This document shows, piece after piece, positions 35,408 through 45,313 of a stretch of DNA of 64,000 nt. Made by a program: the position numbers and the translations under genes. The stretch is from Rheinheimera sp. UJ63 (GTDB lineage: Bacteria > Pseudomonadota > Gammaproteobacteria > Enterobacterales > Alteromonadaceae), in the NCBI RefSeq assembly GCF_021568285.1, contig NZ_JAKGTQ010000002.1, forward strand, positions 124,001-188,000, given 5' to 3'. The notes beneath the pieces are model-generated. The model ran no database searches. It saw nothing but the letters and a program-made list of their open reading frames with translations, and was not told where the DNA came from. The stretch's first letter is position 1, and every line of letters begins with the position of its first letter.

Positions 35408-36766
35408 ATGTCAGATCTGAAAATATTAATTGTGGAAGATGATGCCGGTTTACGCGAAGCCTTAATCGATACACTGAGTTTGGTCAATTATCAGGTGCTC
35501 AGTGCCGCCAGTGCCGAAGAAGCCTTGCTGCTATTAAAAAAACAAAGTGTGCAACTGGTGATCAGTGACGTGCAAATGGGCTCGGTATCGGGTTTAACCT
35601 TGTTAAAAACCTTACGCGAACAACATCCGCAATTACCTGTGCTGATGATGACGGCCTATGCCACCGTGCAAGATGCGGTTGAGGCGATTCGCTTAGGGGC
35701 GATTGATTATTTATCGAAACCGTTTTCACCTGAGGTGCTGGTCAGTACGGTAGCGCGTTATGTGGTTGCTGAGCCAACAGACAGCTTCACGCCGATTGCC
35801 GCGGCCGAGCAGAGCAAAGCCCTGTTACAATTGGCCGAGCGGGTGGCGCATTCTGAAGCCAGTGTGATGATCTTAGGGCCTAGTGGCTCGGGAAAAGAAG
35901 TGCTGGCGCGTTATATTCATCAACAATCAGCCCGTGCTGCTGAGCCTTTTATCGCCATTAACTGCGCAGCGATCCCCGATAATATGTTGGAATCCACCTT
36001 ATTTGGTTACGAAAAGGGCGCCTTTACCGGTGCGGTGGCGGCGTGTCCGGGTAAATTTGAACAAGCACAAGGCGGTACTATCCTGCTGGATGAAATTACT
36101 GAAATGCCGATGAATTTGCAGGTTAAACTCTTACGTGTGCTACAAGAGCGCGAAGTAGAGCGGCTGGGCAGTCGTAAAACCATTAAGTTAGATGTGCGCA
36201 TTTTAGCCACCAGTAATCGTGAGCTTGCTCAAGCGGTAGCCGATGGCCTTTTTCGTGAAGATTTGTATTATCGTTTAAATGTTTTTCCGTTAAGTTGGCC
36301 TGCATTAGCGCAGCGCCCGGAAGATATTGTGCCGTTGGCGGAGCATTTATTGCGCCGGCATTGCCATAAACAACAACGGCCAACTTGCCAGTTGAGTAAA
36401 GCGGCTCAACAGCGTTTAACCCAGCACAGCTGGCCAGGTAATGTGCGCGAGCTCGATAATGTGATCCAGCGTGCTTTAATTTTACAAGGCGGCATTGAGA
36501 TTGCGGCGGCTGATATTTTATTAGAAGTGCCGGGTTCACTGGGGCAAAGTGCCGTGCCACGCGTGCAAGGTGTAGGTTCAACCACGGCAGACACCACCGA
36601 TTTTAAAACTGAAATTCATGAGCAAGAGCATAAGCTTATTCTTGCCACGCTTCAGGCTTGTGCTTTTAAGCGCAAAGACGTGGCCGAAAAGCTGGGTATC
36701 AGTGATCGCACCTTGCGTTACAAATTAGCGCGGATGCGCGAGTCAGGTATTGATATTCCGGCTTAA
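35408..36766 (+). CDS. flrC: Sigma-54-dependent response regulator FlrC/FleR
   Basis: A 452-residue NtrC-type regulator. The receiver (about 1-120) has LIVEDDAGLREAL and phospho-acceptor Asp54 in VISDVQMG, with the lysine in LSKPFS. The AAA+ domain has Walker A GPSGSGKE at 157-164, GAFTGA at 204-209 and ILLDEITEMP. The C-terminal Fis-like HTH contains RKDVAEKLGISDRTLRYKLARM. It should drive the sigma-54 promoters of flgB, flgF and related operons. The ATG at 35408 is used; an upstream in-frame start lies inside flrB and is unlikely. A large hairpin follows the gene. Confidence 0.95.
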   Translation: MSDLKILIVEDDAGLREALIDTLSLVNYQVLSAASAEEALLLLKKQSVQLVISDVQMGSVSGLTLLKTLREQHPQLPVLMMTAYATVQDAVEAIRLGAIDYLSKPFSPEVLVSTVARYVVAEPTDSFTPIAAAEQSKALLQLAERVAHSEASVMILGPSGSGKEVLARYIHQQSARAAEPFIAINCAAIPDNMLESTLFGYEKGAFTGAVAACPGKFEQAQGGTILLDEITEMPMNLQVKLLRVLQEREVERLGSRKTIKLDVRILATSNRELAQAVADGLFREDLYYRLNVFPLSWPALAQRPEDIVPLAEHLLRRHCHKQQRPTCQLSKAAQQRLTQHSWPGNVRELDNVIQRALILQGGIEIAAADILLEVPGSLGQSAVPRVQGVGSTTADTTDFKTEIHEQEHKLILATLQACAFKRKDVAEKLGISDRTLRYKLARMRESGIDIPA

Positions 36767-36794
36767 GCGAGCCTCATACGTCATTTCACTACAA

Positions 36795-36838
36795 AGCCTT
36801 ACGCTGCTTGGCAACGAATGCCGATGCAGCGTAAGGCT
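36795..36838 (+). terminator. Large hairpin after flrC
   Basis: A 13-bp perfect stem AGCCTTACGCTGC / GCAGCGTAAGGCT (36795-36807 and 36826-36838) encloses an 18-base loop that itself contains GGCA/TGCC. No direct T-run follows, though CCTGTTTTCCC is nearby. Probable end of flrBC. Confidence 0.6.
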
Positions 36839-36876
36839 GTCTGGTTATAACCCCTGTTTTCCCTATGTTTGGCGAG

Positions 36877-36894
36877 TTGGCACAACTTCTGCTT
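36877..36894 (+). promoter_or_regulatory. Sigma-54 promoter of the fliEFGHIJ operon
   Basis: TTGGCAC (36877-36883) and CTGCTT (36889-36894) have GG-N10-GC spacing. The fliE ATG lies about 46 bases downstream. Confidence 0.8.
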
Positions 36895-36940
36895 AGTCTG
36901 TTATATCCTCGTAAATAACAAAATTTTGACAGGCAGCATT

Positions 36941-37279
36941 ATGGAAATTAAAGGTCAGGCGTTATATGCCCAAATGCAAAGCATGGCAACCCAAGCACGT
37001 GCTTTGCCCTTCGAAGCCGATCCAAGCATGGCGGTGCAGCCGACAAACAGCAGCCAGTCAGATTTTTCCACCTTGTTTAAAAACGCGCTAGGCAGTGTCA
37101 ATGAACTACAGCAGCAAAGCCGTGGCATGGCGACCGCAGTTGAAATGGGCGATCCTAAAGTGTCCTTGGCGCAAGCCATGATTGCCGCGCAAAAATCCTC
37201 TTTGGCTTTCGAAGCGACCGTGCAAGTTCGTAATAAAGTGGTCGAAGCCTATAAAGAAATTATGTCGATGCCGGTCTAA
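36941..37279 (+). CDS. fliE: MS ring-rod junction protein FliE
   Basis: A 112-residue protein beginning MEIKGQALYAQMQSMATQ, with DFSTLFKNALGSVNELQQQS and the conserved C-terminal half (AVEMGDPKVSLAQAMIAAQKSSLAFEATVQVRNKVVEAYKEIMSMPV, seen as PKVSLAQAMIAAQKSSLAF plus VRNKVVEAYKEIM). FliE links the FliF ring and export gate to the proximal rod. The ATG at 36941 gives the family length; a longer frame from 36869 would run through the sigma-54 promoter. fliF follows after 28 bases. Confidence 0.96.
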   Translation: MEIKGQALYAQMQSMATQARALPFEADPSMAVQPTNSSQSDFSTLFKNALGSVNELQQQSRGMATAVEMGDPKVSLAQAMIAAQKSSLAFEATVQVRNKVVEAYKEIMSMPV

Positions 37280-37307
37280 TTAGACGGGTAGCGCAAGCAG
37301 GAGAAGT

Positions 37308-39014
37308 ATGGTGGCAGATAATCAATCAACGGAACTGGCGTTAACCAACACCGATTTCAGCAATGACAATCAACCGCAAAGCAAGGCGGGCTTTTTGAGT
37401 GCGCTGGGCAATAGTGGTGATTTGTTAAGACAGGTCACGTTGATCGTGGCATTAACCATTTGTTTGGGTATTGCCATCTTGATCATTCTCTGGGCGAAAA
37501 CCCCTGAGATGCGGCCACTGGGTACTTACAACACGCAAGAGCTTATTCAAACACTGGATCATTTAGACGCGCAAAAAGTTAAATACAAATTGGAAGGTAA
37601 CGTTATTTTAGTACCGGAAGATACCTTACAAGATGTGCGTTTAGGCTTGTCTCGTGCCGGTTTAAACCAAGAGCCGTCATTAGGTACTGAGTTTTTATTA
37701 CAAGACAGCGGTTTTGGAGTCAGTCAGCGTTTAGAAATGGAACGGTTAAAGCACAGCCGTGAGCAACAACTGGCCAGAACCATTGAAGAATTACAAAGCA
37801 TTGCCAGAGCGCGGGTACTACTGGCTATTCCTAAAGAAAACGTGTTTGCTCGGCAACAAGCCTTACCTTCCGCCACGGTATTAGTGACTGCGCGCGGCGG
37901 GCGTGTGATCCGTGACAGTGAAGTCGATGCGATTGTCGATTTAGTGGCCTCTGCCGTGCAAAGCTTAGAGCCAAGCCGCGTGACCGTAACCGATCAAAAT
38001 GGTCGCTTACTGAATAGCGGTTCACAAGATGGCAGCTCTGCCCGCAATCGTCGTGAATTAGAAATTCAACGTAGCCGTGAAGATGAGTATCGTCAGAAAG
38101 TTGACTCCATCTTATTACCGGTACTGGGCATGGGAAATTACACTGCGCAAGTCGACTTAATGATGGACTTTACCGCTGTTGAGCAAACCCAAAAGCGCTA
38201 TAACCCAGATTTACCGGCCATTCGCAGCGAAATGGTGATTGAAGAAAACAGCGTTGGCGGCGGCAGTGGCGGTATTCCTGGTGCGTTGTCTAATCAACCC
38301 CCAATGCCTTCGGCTATTCCTGAGCAAGCTACCGGGGCGTCGCAAGCGGTGATCCCTGGTCGCAATAGTCGTGAGTCTACTCGCAACTTTGAGCTTGATA
38401 CCACCATTAGCCATACTAGCCAGCAAAGTGGCGTGATCCGTCGCTTAAGTGTGTCGGTGGCGGTCGATTATAAACAAGGCGTACCCCAAGAAGATGGTAC
38501 CCTTGGCCCCGCCACCCCGATGGCACAGGCAGAGCTAGAGAATATTCGCCGTTTATTACAAGGTGGCGTTGGCTTTGATGTACAACGCGGTGATACTATC
38601 GAAGTGATTTCGGTGCCTTTCGTCCGTGAGCAAGTTGAAGTATTAGCCGATGTGCCTATTTATCAACAAGATTGGTTCTTGCAAGTGGTTAAGTTGGTCA
38701 TGGGTGGCTTGGTTATCATTGTATTGTTACTGGGTATCGTGCTGCCAATGCTGAAGAAACTGATGAACCCGGCAGAAACAGTCGATGCTTATGATGAAGA
38801 TGCCATGACCAGTGGTTTAGATCTGGGTAACGAAGATGACTTGGCGGTTGCCCAGTTTGATGAAAAATCTGTCGGTTTTGCGCCAGATGGCACCTTGATG
38901 TTACCGGATCTGCATGGCGACGAAGATTTATTAAGAGCGGTGCGTGCCTTAGTGGCGAACGAGCCGGAACTGTCCTCATTAGTAGTGAAGAATTGGTTGG
39001 CTGAAGATGAGTGA
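37308..39014 (+). CDS. fliF: MS-ring protein FliF
   Basis: A 568-residue inner-membrane protein with two membrane spans at about 39-60 (VTLIVALTICLGIAILIILWA) and 451-475 (VVKLVMGGLVIIVLLLGIVLP). The periplasmic part includes the YscJ/FliF domain (LEGNVILVPEDTLQDVRLGLSRAGL; QQLARTIEELQSIARARVLLAIP). The acidic cytoplasmic tail binds FliG. FliF is the base on which the motor and export gate are built. AGGAG precedes the ATG. The stop overlaps the fliG start by eight bases. Confidence 0.97.
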   Translation: MVADNQSTELALTNTDFSNDNQPQSKAGFLSALGNSGDLLRQVTLIVALTICLGIAILIILWAKTPEMRPLGTYNTQELIQTLDHLDAQKVKYKLEGNVILVPEDTLQDVRLGLSRAGLNQEPSLGTEFLLQDSGFGVSQRLEMERLKHSREQQLARTIEELQSIARARVLLAIPKENVFARQQALPSATVLVTARGGRVIRDSEVDAIVDLVASAVQSLEPSRVTVTDQNGRLLNSGSQDGSSARNRRELEIQRSREDEYRQKVDSILLPVLGMGNYTAQVDLMMDFTAVEQTQKRYNPDLPAIRSEMVIEENSVGGGSGGIPGALSNQPPMPSAIPEQATGASQAVIPGRNSRESTRNFELDTTISHTSQQSGVIRRLSVSVAVDYKQGVPQEDGTLGPATPMAQAELENIRRLLQGGVGFDVQRGDTIEVISVPFVREQVEVLADVPIYQQDWFLQVVKLVMGGLVIIVLLLGIVLPMLKKLMNPAETVDAYDEDAMTSGLDLGNEDDLAVAQFDEKSVGFAPDGTLMLPDLHGDEDLLRAVRALVANEPELSSLVVKNWLAEDE

Positions 39015-40038
39015 GAAAAAAGAAGTTAAAATCTTTGACGTCAGTAAGTTAGATGGCGTTGAAAAGGCCGCTATCTTACTGCTGAGTTTGTCAGAAGAAG
39101 ATGCCGCGCAAATTCTTAAGCACTTAGAGCCGAAGCAGGTGCAGCGGGTGGGGATGGCGATGGCGCAAACCACCGATTTGAATCAAGCTAAGATCACGGC
39201 GGTCCATCGGCGCTTTATCGAACAAATCCAAAACTTTAGTACCATAGGTTTCCAAAGCGAAGAGTTTATCAAACGGGCATTAACGGCGGCGTTAGGCGAA
39301 GAGAAAGCCGCTAACCTGATTGATCAAATTGTATTAGGTGGCGGTGCCCGTGGCTTAGATTCGTTAAAGTGGATGGATTCGAAGCAGGTTGCCAATATTA
39401 TTCGCAACGAGCACCCGCAAATTCAAACTATCGTTTTATCTTATTTAGAGCCGGAGCAATCGGCCGAAATTTTATCGCAGTTTTCAGAAAAAGTTCGGTT
39501 AGACTTAACCATGCGTATTGCTAACCTTGAAGAAGTTCAACCGGCCGCGTTGCAGGAGTTGAATGAAATTATGGAGAAACAATTTGCCGGTCAAGCGGGT
39601 GCACAAACCGCGAAAATGGGCGGCTTAAAAGCGGCAGCCGATATCTTGAACTACTTAGATACCAACTTAGAAGGTCAGCTGATGGATTCTATTCGTGAGC
39701 ATGACGAAGAAATGGCGCAACAAATTCAAGATCTGATGTTTGTATTTGAAAACCTGATTGACGTTGATGATCGTGGTATCCAAGCCATTCTGCGTGAAGT
39801 ACAACAAGATGTATTAATGAGAGCCTTAAAAGGCACCGATGAGAATCTGAAAGAGAAAATCTTGAAGAACATGTCGAAACGCGCCGCTGAATTACTACAA
39901 GACGATTTAGAAGCGATGGGCCCCGTGCGGGTCAGTGAAGTTGAAACGGCGCAAAAAGAGATTTTATCGGTGGCACGACGCTTGTCTGATGCCGGTGAAA
40001 TTATGTTAGGCGGCGGCGGTGGCGAAGAATTCGTTTAA
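39007..40038 (+). CDS. fliG: Motor switch protein FliG
   Basis: A 343-residue switch protein. The N-terminal domain (about 15-110, LDGVEKAAILLLSLSEEDAAQILKHL) binds FliF; the middle has the FliM-contact EHPQ motif (IIRNEHPQIQTIVLSYL). The C-terminal domain holds the charged stator-facing helix (VFENLIDVDDRGIQAILREVQQDVLMRALKGTDENLKEKILKNMSKRAAELLQDDLE, read as several motifs including DDRGIQAILREV). It transmits torque from the stators. Overlaps fliF by eight bases and is followed by fliH after 13. Confidence 0.97.
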   Translation: MSEKKEVKIFDVSKLDGVEKAAILLLSLSEEDAAQILKHLEPKQVQRVGMAMAQTTDLNQAKITAVHRRFIEQIQNFSTIGFQSEEFIKRALTAALGEEKAANLIDQIVLGGGARGLDSLKWMDSKQVANIIRNEHPQIQTIVLSYLEPEQSAEILSQFSEKVRLDLTMRIANLEEVQPAALQELNEIMEKQFAGQAGAQTAKMGGLKAAADILNYLDTNLEGQLMDSIREHDEEMAQQIQDLMFVFENLIDVDDRGIQAILREVQQDVLMRALKGTDENLKEKILKNMSKRAAELLQDDLEAMGPVRVSEVETAQKEILSVARRLSDAGEIMLGGGGGEEFV

Positions 40039-40051
40039 GCGCGAGGGCTAG

Positions 40052-40855
40052 ATGAGTAAAGATGCGTTTCGATATAAAAAACCTTTTTCGCCAGACGAAG
40101 AGGTTTCTGATCTGCTGCAAACTTGGGATACCCCCGATATGACGGCAGATACCGAAATGCTGCCAGGGCATACCAATGCGCTGAATTTACGACGCCCAAG
40201 CCACACGACTACCCCTGACCCCGCCGACGAAGAAGAAAGATTTAAACCGCTGACTGCGGCCGACATGGAGCAACTGCGGCAATCGGCTTATGATGAAGGC
40301 TTTGCCGAGGGTAAAGACGAAGGCTTTAGTAAGGGGTACAACGAAGGCCGTGAACAAGGGCAACAAGATGGCTTAACGCAAGGTGTGGCTGAAGGCAAAA
40401 AACAAGGCCTCGCCGCGGCGCAGCCCGATATTGATGAAAAATTGGCGCAACTAACGGCTTTAATCGAACAATTACAGCAACCGCTGGCCGATTTAAATCA
40501 GCAAGTCGAGCAGGCATTAACCGAGTTAGCTTTGGCTATGGCCAAAGCCGTGATCGGCGTTGAAGTCAAAACTAATCCTCAGGTGATTTTGCAAGCCATG
40601 CAAGAAGCCACCGCGGCCTTACCGATGCAAGCGGGTCAACTGCTGATTAAACTGCATCCAGATGATTTAGCCATTATTCGCGAACATTATTCAGCAGACG
40701 ATCTGCAGCAACGCCAATGGCAATTACGTGCTGAGCCGTTGGTAGAACAAGGCGGTTGCTTGGTAGAAGCCGAAAAATCCAGTGTCGACAGAAGTTTGAC
40801 GCAACGTTTACAAAGCAGCTTGGAACACTTCCTGCATCAGTCCTCTCCAGAGTAA
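40052..40855 (+). CDS. fliH: Export ATPase regulator FliH
   Basis: A 267-residue protein that dimerises, binds FliI and docks the ATPase complex to FliN. Its N-terminal third is polar. Residues 83-119 carry ten glycines at strict four-residue spacing (the GxxxG repeat segment typical of FliH, starting [17 protein letters not shown]). The C-terminal domain (about 125-260) has [18 protein letters not shown] and a tail resembling V/F-type ATPase delta/E subunits. fliI starts about 50 bases after its stop. Confidence 0.93.
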   Translation: MSKDAFRYKKPFSPDEEVSDLLQTWDTPDMTADTEMLPGHTNALNLRRPSHTTTPDPADEEERFKPLTAADMEQLRQSAYDEGFAEGKDEGFSKGYNEGREQGQQDGLTQGVAEGKKQGLAAAQPDIDEKLAQLTALIEQLQQPLADLNQQVEQALTELALAMAKAVIGVEVKTNPQVILQAMQEATAALPMQAGQLLIKLHPDDLAIIREHYSADDLQQRQWQLRAEPLVEQGGCLVEAEKSSVDRSLTQRLQSSLEHFLHQSSPE

Positions 40856-40905
40856 ACCGCTTTTTATCTGACAATGCTGCTTATGCAGCACAACACAGGG
40901 ATTTT

Positions 40906-42249
40906 ATGACTGAACCTGTCAGCTTGCTTAACCGAGTTAAGCAGCAACATCAGTATATTCATCAGAGCCGGCCGATGGTTTCTGGCCGCTTAGTGCGGGT
41001 GGTCGGCTTAACGCTGGAAGCCGTGGGCTGCAGCGCGGCTATTGGCCAAGCCTGTTTAGTCGACAGTGCTCGCGGCCAAATTATGGCGGAAGTGGTGGGT
41101 TTTGCCCAGGAGCGCGTGTATTTAATGCCGCAAGATGATATTGACGGCGTGGTACCAGGCGCTCGGGTCACGCCGCTGTTGCAGCACAAAGGTGTGCCGC
41201 TCAGCATGGCATTGCTGGGGCGGGTGATTGATGGTGTGGGCCAACCGCTGGATGGTAAAGGGCCAATTACAGCAACACACTATGCCACAGGTAAAGGTAA
41301 ACCGATAAATCCGCTACATCGGCGGCCAATTAAACAGCCACTGGATGTCGGGATCCGCTCTATCAACGCCATTTTAACCGTTGGCAAGGGGCAGCGTATG
41401 GGCTTATTTGCCGGCTCTGGTGTCGGTAAAAGTGTGTTGCTGGGCATGATGACACGCGGCACGGCTGCAGATGTTATTGTGGTGGGCTTAGTGGGTGAGC
41501 GGGGACGCGAGGTAAAGGAATTTATCGATGAAATTTTAGGTGACGAGGGTAAGAAACGCTCTGTTGTAGTCGCCGCACCGGCCGATGTGTCGCCGTTAAT
41601 GCGTTTAAAAGGCTGTGAAACGGCGGTGCAAGTTGCCGAGTATTTTCGTGATCAAGGCCTTGATGTATTACTGCTGATTGACTCTATTACGCGTTATGCC
41701 CAAGCGCAGCGCGAAATTGCCCTGGCCGTTGGTGAGCCACCTGCCACAAAGGGCTATCCCCCTTCGGTGTTCGCCAAATTACCGGCGCTGGTTGAACGTG
41801 CAGGTAATGGCTCCGGCAATCAAGGCTCAATAACCGCTTTTTATACCGTGTTATCAGAAGGTGATGATCTACAAGATCCGATCGCTGATGCGTCACGCGC
41901 TATTTTAGATGGCCACATTGTGCTGTCGCGCAGCCTTGCCGATGCCGGGCATTTTCCGGCAATTGATATTGAAAAATCGATCAGTCGAGTCATGCCCGCG
42001 GTAACCAGCGAGCAGCACCAATTGATGGCGCGCAGTATTAAACAGTTATATGCCAGTTATCAGCAAAGCAAAGATTTAATTGCCATCGGCGCTTATGTGC
42101 GAGGCAGTGATCCGCAGTTAGATTTGGCCATCAATATGTTGCCGCGCATCAATACCTTCTTACAGCAAGGCATGAAAGAAATTGTGCAATATGACGAGTG
42201 TCTGACGCTGCTCAGTCAGTTGGCACCCCAACCGAAGCGAGCTAACTAA
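40906..42249 (+). CDS. fliI: Flagellar type III export ATPase FliI
   Basis: A 447-residue F1-beta-like ATPase that with FliH/FliJ supports unfolding and export. Walker A is [15 protein letters not shown] (about 166-180), Walker B lies in [19 protein letters not shown], and the conserved [18 protein letters not shown] and SGSFAIL-like ISRVMPAV segments are present. The ATG at 40906 (AGGG six bases before) gives the normal family length; an upstream in-frame start inside fliH adds 50 unlikely residues. Its stop overlaps the fliJ ATG by one base (TAATG). Confidence 0.96.
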   Translation: MTEPVSLLNRVKQQHQYIHQSRPMVSGRLVRVVGLTLEAVGCSAAIGQACLVDSARGQIMAEVVGFAQERVYLMPQDDIDGVVPGARVTPLLQHKGVPLSMALLGRVIDGVGQPLDGKGPITATHYATGKGKPINPLHRRPIKQPLDVGIRSINAILTVGKGQRMGLFAGSGVGKSVLLGMMTRGTAADVIVVGLVGERGREVKEFIDEILGDEGKKRSVVVAAPADVSPLMRLKGCETAVQVAEYFRDQGLDVLLLIDSITRYAQAQREIALAVGEPPATKGYPPSVFAKLPALVERAGNGSGNQGSITAFYTVLSEGDDLQDPIADASRAILDGHIVLSRSLADAGHFPAIDIEKSISRVMPAVTSEQHQLMARSIKQLYASYQQSKDLIAIGAYVRGSDPQLDLAINMLPRINTFLQQGMKEIVQYDECLTLLSQLAPQPKRAN

Positions 42250-42704
42250 TGGCCAATGAACGCTTAACGCTATTAATTAAAGTACAAAAAGAGCGTGAGG
42301 AAACCTTGCAGGCGCAATTTGTACGAGCACAGCAAGCGTTTGTGCAGGCTGAGCAAAAATATCAAGGCTTAGCCGATTATCGCACCGAATATATTCAGCA
42401 AAGCTTGCAGCAAGGCAGTGCCGGCCTCGGTGGTCGCCAATATAATCAGTATGTAAGCTTTATCAGTAAGTTAGATCAGGCATTAACTCAGCAAGGTCGT
42501 GTGGTACAGCAAAATCGTAACGCGGCAGAGCAGCGGCGGCAAACCTGGTTAAAAATGCAAACCAAGCGTAAAGCCTTAGAGATCTTGGTTGAACAAGCTC
42601 GACAAAAAGAATTTCAACTAGCAGAAAAACAACAACAAAAACTGGCCGATGAGTACGCGGCGCAACGTTTTTATCAACGTACTAAACAGACAGAACAGTA
42701 CTAA
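42249..42704 (+). CDS. fliJ: Flagellar export protein FliJ
   Basis: A 151-residue coiled-coil protein, Gln/Lys/Arg-rich with heptad-like helices throughout (KVQKEREETLQAQFVRAQQAFVQAEQKYQ; MQTKRKALEILVEQARQKE). It is the central-stalk-like partner of the FliI hexamer and contacts FlhA. Sequence conservation in this family is low, so the call leans on the TAATG overlap with fliI, size and coiled-coil character. It closes the fliE-fliJ unit; fliK follows after 93 bases. Confidence 0.92.
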   Translation: MANERLTLLIKVQKEREETLQAQFVRAQQAFVQAEQKYQGLADYRTEYIQQSLQQGSAGLGGRQYNQYVSFISKLDQALTQQGRVVQQNRNAAEQRRQTWLKMQTKRKALEILVEQARQKEFQLAEKQQQKLADEYAAQRFYQRTKQTEQY

Positions 42705-42797
42705 ACCATTGCAAACAGTTAAAAGTGGCGCGGTTTTTGTATGGTATTTGCATATAAATAGGCTTACACAGCAGCTTAGATGCAGGCGGAGTAACAC

Positions 42798-45257
42798 ATG
42801 ACTCAAGGCTTACAGTTTTCCCTAATGTTTAACGGCTTAGACAGCACGCCCTCTGGCGAGCAGGCTGCAGCAGGGCAATTTAATGATCCAGCCAGTGCGC
42901 AGCAAGCCGGCGTGTTTCAACAATTGCTGCAAGATAAGCAACAAAAGAGTACTGCAGGGCAAAATGTTGCCGCCAATTCGCGCCAAGCGATTAAAGCACC
43001 AGTGGCTAACACTGCTAACACTGTAAGCTCCGAGAGCACCGAACAAACGCAAGCAAGCACCGCGAAGCCGTTAGTCACAATGGCTGATCATCGTGCCTTT
43101 GTTACCGAGTCCAAAATGGTTACGGATCCCTCGTTAGCAGACAATACTGAAGTATCCGCTGAGCTTGCCGCAGAATTAGATATTGCTGGCCAATGGTTGG
43201 GCTTAATTAAACAATCGACAGATACCAGCGCACAGTTACGTTATCGTGCCCGCGATCCTGCTGAGTTTTTTCAAATTCAACCCATACCGGACTTTCAAAC
43301 TATTGGCCCTGTGCCATCACCTGAAGATAGCCTTTTTAACGAGTTTGATGCGCAGCTGCTCAGTGCCGAAATACCGGCTGGTTACCTTGCGCTAGACGCG
43401 TTTAGTGCCGCACAACTGGCTGCGGGTAAATTAACGGCGCAGGCACATACGACTGAACCGTCTTCTGCAACGGCGCTAACAAGCAAGGTTGCTGACACGG
43501 ATGTGCTGAACGCTTCAGCGGGTAATACCTCAGCGACCGCAACAACATTAAGCGAAAAACCGCTGACTGACGCTGAACAGGAACAAGCGCAAGCAGCTGC
43601 CTTGTTAGCCTTAAAGCAAAAAACCAGTGCCACACAATTTACGCTAAATGACAGCCCAGTGACTGATCGCCTAACACCGATTATCCCGATAACCGATGCT
43701 GCGGCGCTGACCGAGGTTATTGACTCAAACTTAGGTGATGTCGTGCCAGAGAAAACGGCCGATAAAGCCGCGGCACTGGCTTCGTTAGAGCCTTCAGCAA
43801 TAAAGGCAGAGAGCAAAGCGCTGCTGGATGAGCAAGCGGCTAAAGCGTTAAAGGCCGCGGGTGGTGAGAGCACTGCAAACGATGCAGCATTAAACCAAGT
43901 GTCGCAAGCACCGCAGGGCGCTGCGCAGTCTTTAGTCACCGCATCAACTGAGCAAGCGGTTGCAACGCCTGTAACGGCCAAACAACAAAATGCACAAAGC
44001 GTACAAACAGCACCGACAATACAAACTGCTGAGCTGAGCTCAGTTGATCTTGAGTTAGAAACCGCAGGTAGTGCTTTGCAAGAGCAAGCGGTTGCTATTA
44101 AGTCAGCGGCCAGTAATCAAGCGCAAACCGCCGCTATTAATAAGATGGCCAGTCAGAGCAACCCTGCCAACACCATAGCGAGTCAACCCGTCAGTTCACT
44201 GACCATTGCGGCTCAGCAAAATGACAGTAACGCCGACATTTTGACCGCTGAAGTGAAGCAAACCGAGCAGGCGTTAGTCGATTTAGAGGCACAAATTGCC
44301 GTCAGTAACAGTCTAAATAGCAAAACCAGTCAGGTAGAGACGCCGCAAGCGAGCGTGGCAGCAGCGAATTCGGCTGCGCTACCTTCAAGCGCTCAGAGCG
44401 CAGCAACCGCGTCTATGCAAAGTGCGCCGTTACAATCGGCTGCGTTAAATAATGTGACGGAAGATCAAGCTGAGCCTATTATTGTCACTGCGCCGACAGC
44501 CGAGCTGACTAAAGTGCCTACGGCGAGTGTGGAGAGTGCCGCAAACACCAAGTTAAACACCCTTGAGCATGTGGCCAAAAATGCCGCCAACAGTGAACAA
44601 CAACATGAGCAATCAGGTCAGCAACGTCAAGATGCTCGCCAGTTTGCCGCAGTAAACCTCGAAGTGAGTTTGGCGCAACAAGCCAATAACGTGCCAGCCG
44701 CCAGCAGTAGCACACCTACAGCGAGTGAATTAGCTAATAATATGCTGCGCACTGAAGGTTTCGCTGGCGCTTTAGAACAACAAACGCGGGCTAATCAAAG
44801 CAAAGCCCCTGCTGCAACCTTACCCACCAGCCTGCAGCAGTTACAATTACAGCAAGATGCGGCCGGTCAGTTACGGGAACGCGTGCAAATTATGGTAAGA
44901 CAAAATATTCAGGTGGCCGATATTCGTTTAGATCCAGCCGAATTGGGGCAAATGCAAATTCGCGTTAACTTACAGCAAGAACAAGCTTCAGTGCAGTTTA
45001 TAGTGCAACAAGCCCATGCGAAAGAGCTACTAGAACAACAAATGCCAAGATTACGTGAATTATTGCAACAACAGGGCATTCAATTAGGCGATGGTCAGGT
45101 GCAACAGCAATCGCGGCAAGACCGGCAATCTGCTGATTCTGGATCGCAGCAAGGTCAGGGCCAAGGTTCAGCGCTGTTTGAGGATATTGATGGCCCAGTG
45201 CAAGAGCGCAGTGTCGAGGTGCAACATAGCGAGCGTATCGTAGATTACTATGCCTAA
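42798..45257 (+). CDS. fliK: Hook-length control protein FliK
   Basis: An 819-residue protein, long for FliK. Residues about 1-660 are low-complexity Ala/Gln/Ser/Thr-rich, the disordered ruler part. The conserved C-terminal Flg_hook domain (about 675-780) has LRERVQIMVRQNIQVADIRLDPAELGQMQIRV, seen as VADIRLDPAELGQMQIRVNL, followed by LLEQQMPRLRELLQQQGIQLG. FliK measures hook length and switches FlhB export specificity. Composition makes long antisense open frames appear, which I do not regard as genes. It lies between fliJ and fliL as in most polar flagellates. Confidence 0.93.
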   Translation: MTQGLQFSLMFNGLDSTPSGEQAAAGQFNDPASAQQAGVFQQLLQDKQQKSTAGQNVAANSRQAIKAPVANTANTVSSESTEQTQASTAKPLVTMADHRAFVTESKMVTDPSLADNTEVSAELAAELDIAGQWLGLIKQSTDTSAQLRYRARDPAEFFQIQPIPDFQTIGPVPSPEDSLFNEFDAQLLSAEIPAGYLALDAFSAAQLAAGKLTAQAHTTEPSSATALTSKVADTDVLNASAGNTSATATTLSEKPLTDAEQEQAQAAALLALKQKTSATQFTLNDSPVTDRLTPIIPITDAAALTEVIDSNLGDVVPEKTADKAAALASLEPSAIKAESKALLDEQAAKALKAAGGESTANDAALNQVSQAPQGAAQSLVTASTEQAVATPVTAKQQNAQSVQTAPTIQTAELSSVDLELETAGSALQEQAVAIKSAASNQAQTAAINKMASQSNPANTIASQPVSSLTIAAQQNDSNADILTAEVKQTEQALVDLEAQIAVSNSLNSKTSQVETPQASVAAANSAALPSSAQSAATASMQSAPLQSAALNNVTEDQAEPIIVTAPTAELTKVPTASVESAANTKLNTLEHVAKNAANSEQQHEQSGQQRQDARQFAAVNLEVSLAQQANNVPAASSSTPTASELANNMLRTEGFAGALEQQTRANQSKAPAATLPTSLQQLQLQQDAAGQLRERVQIMVRQNIQVADIRLDPAELGQMQIRVNLQQEQASVQFIVQQAHAKELLEQQMPRLRELLQQQGIQLGDGQVQQQSRQDRQSADSGSQQGQGQGSALFEDIDGPVQERSVEVQHSERIVDYYA

Positions 45258-45313
45258 GCAGGCTTAGATGGTTAAGCCGTTCGGCGGCTGAAAGTCAGTT
45301 GATTTCACCGTTA

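Noticed and set aside
36183-36581. Antisense open frame of 132 codons inside flrC
   Set aside because: It overlaps the conserved AAA+ and HTH coding region of flrC. Its composition is that of a complement frame.
42725-42741. TGGCGCGG...TTGTA upstream of fliK as a sigma-54 promoter
   Set aside because: Spacing is right (GG-N10) but the -12 dinucleotide is GT instead of GC, which usually abolishes RpoN recognition. Left as undecided rather than annotated.
43382-43981. Long antisense open frame (199 codons) inside fliK
   Set aside because: It is the complement of Ala/Gln-rich fliK coding sequence, where stop codons are rare on the other strand. No ribosome site, family motif or independent context.
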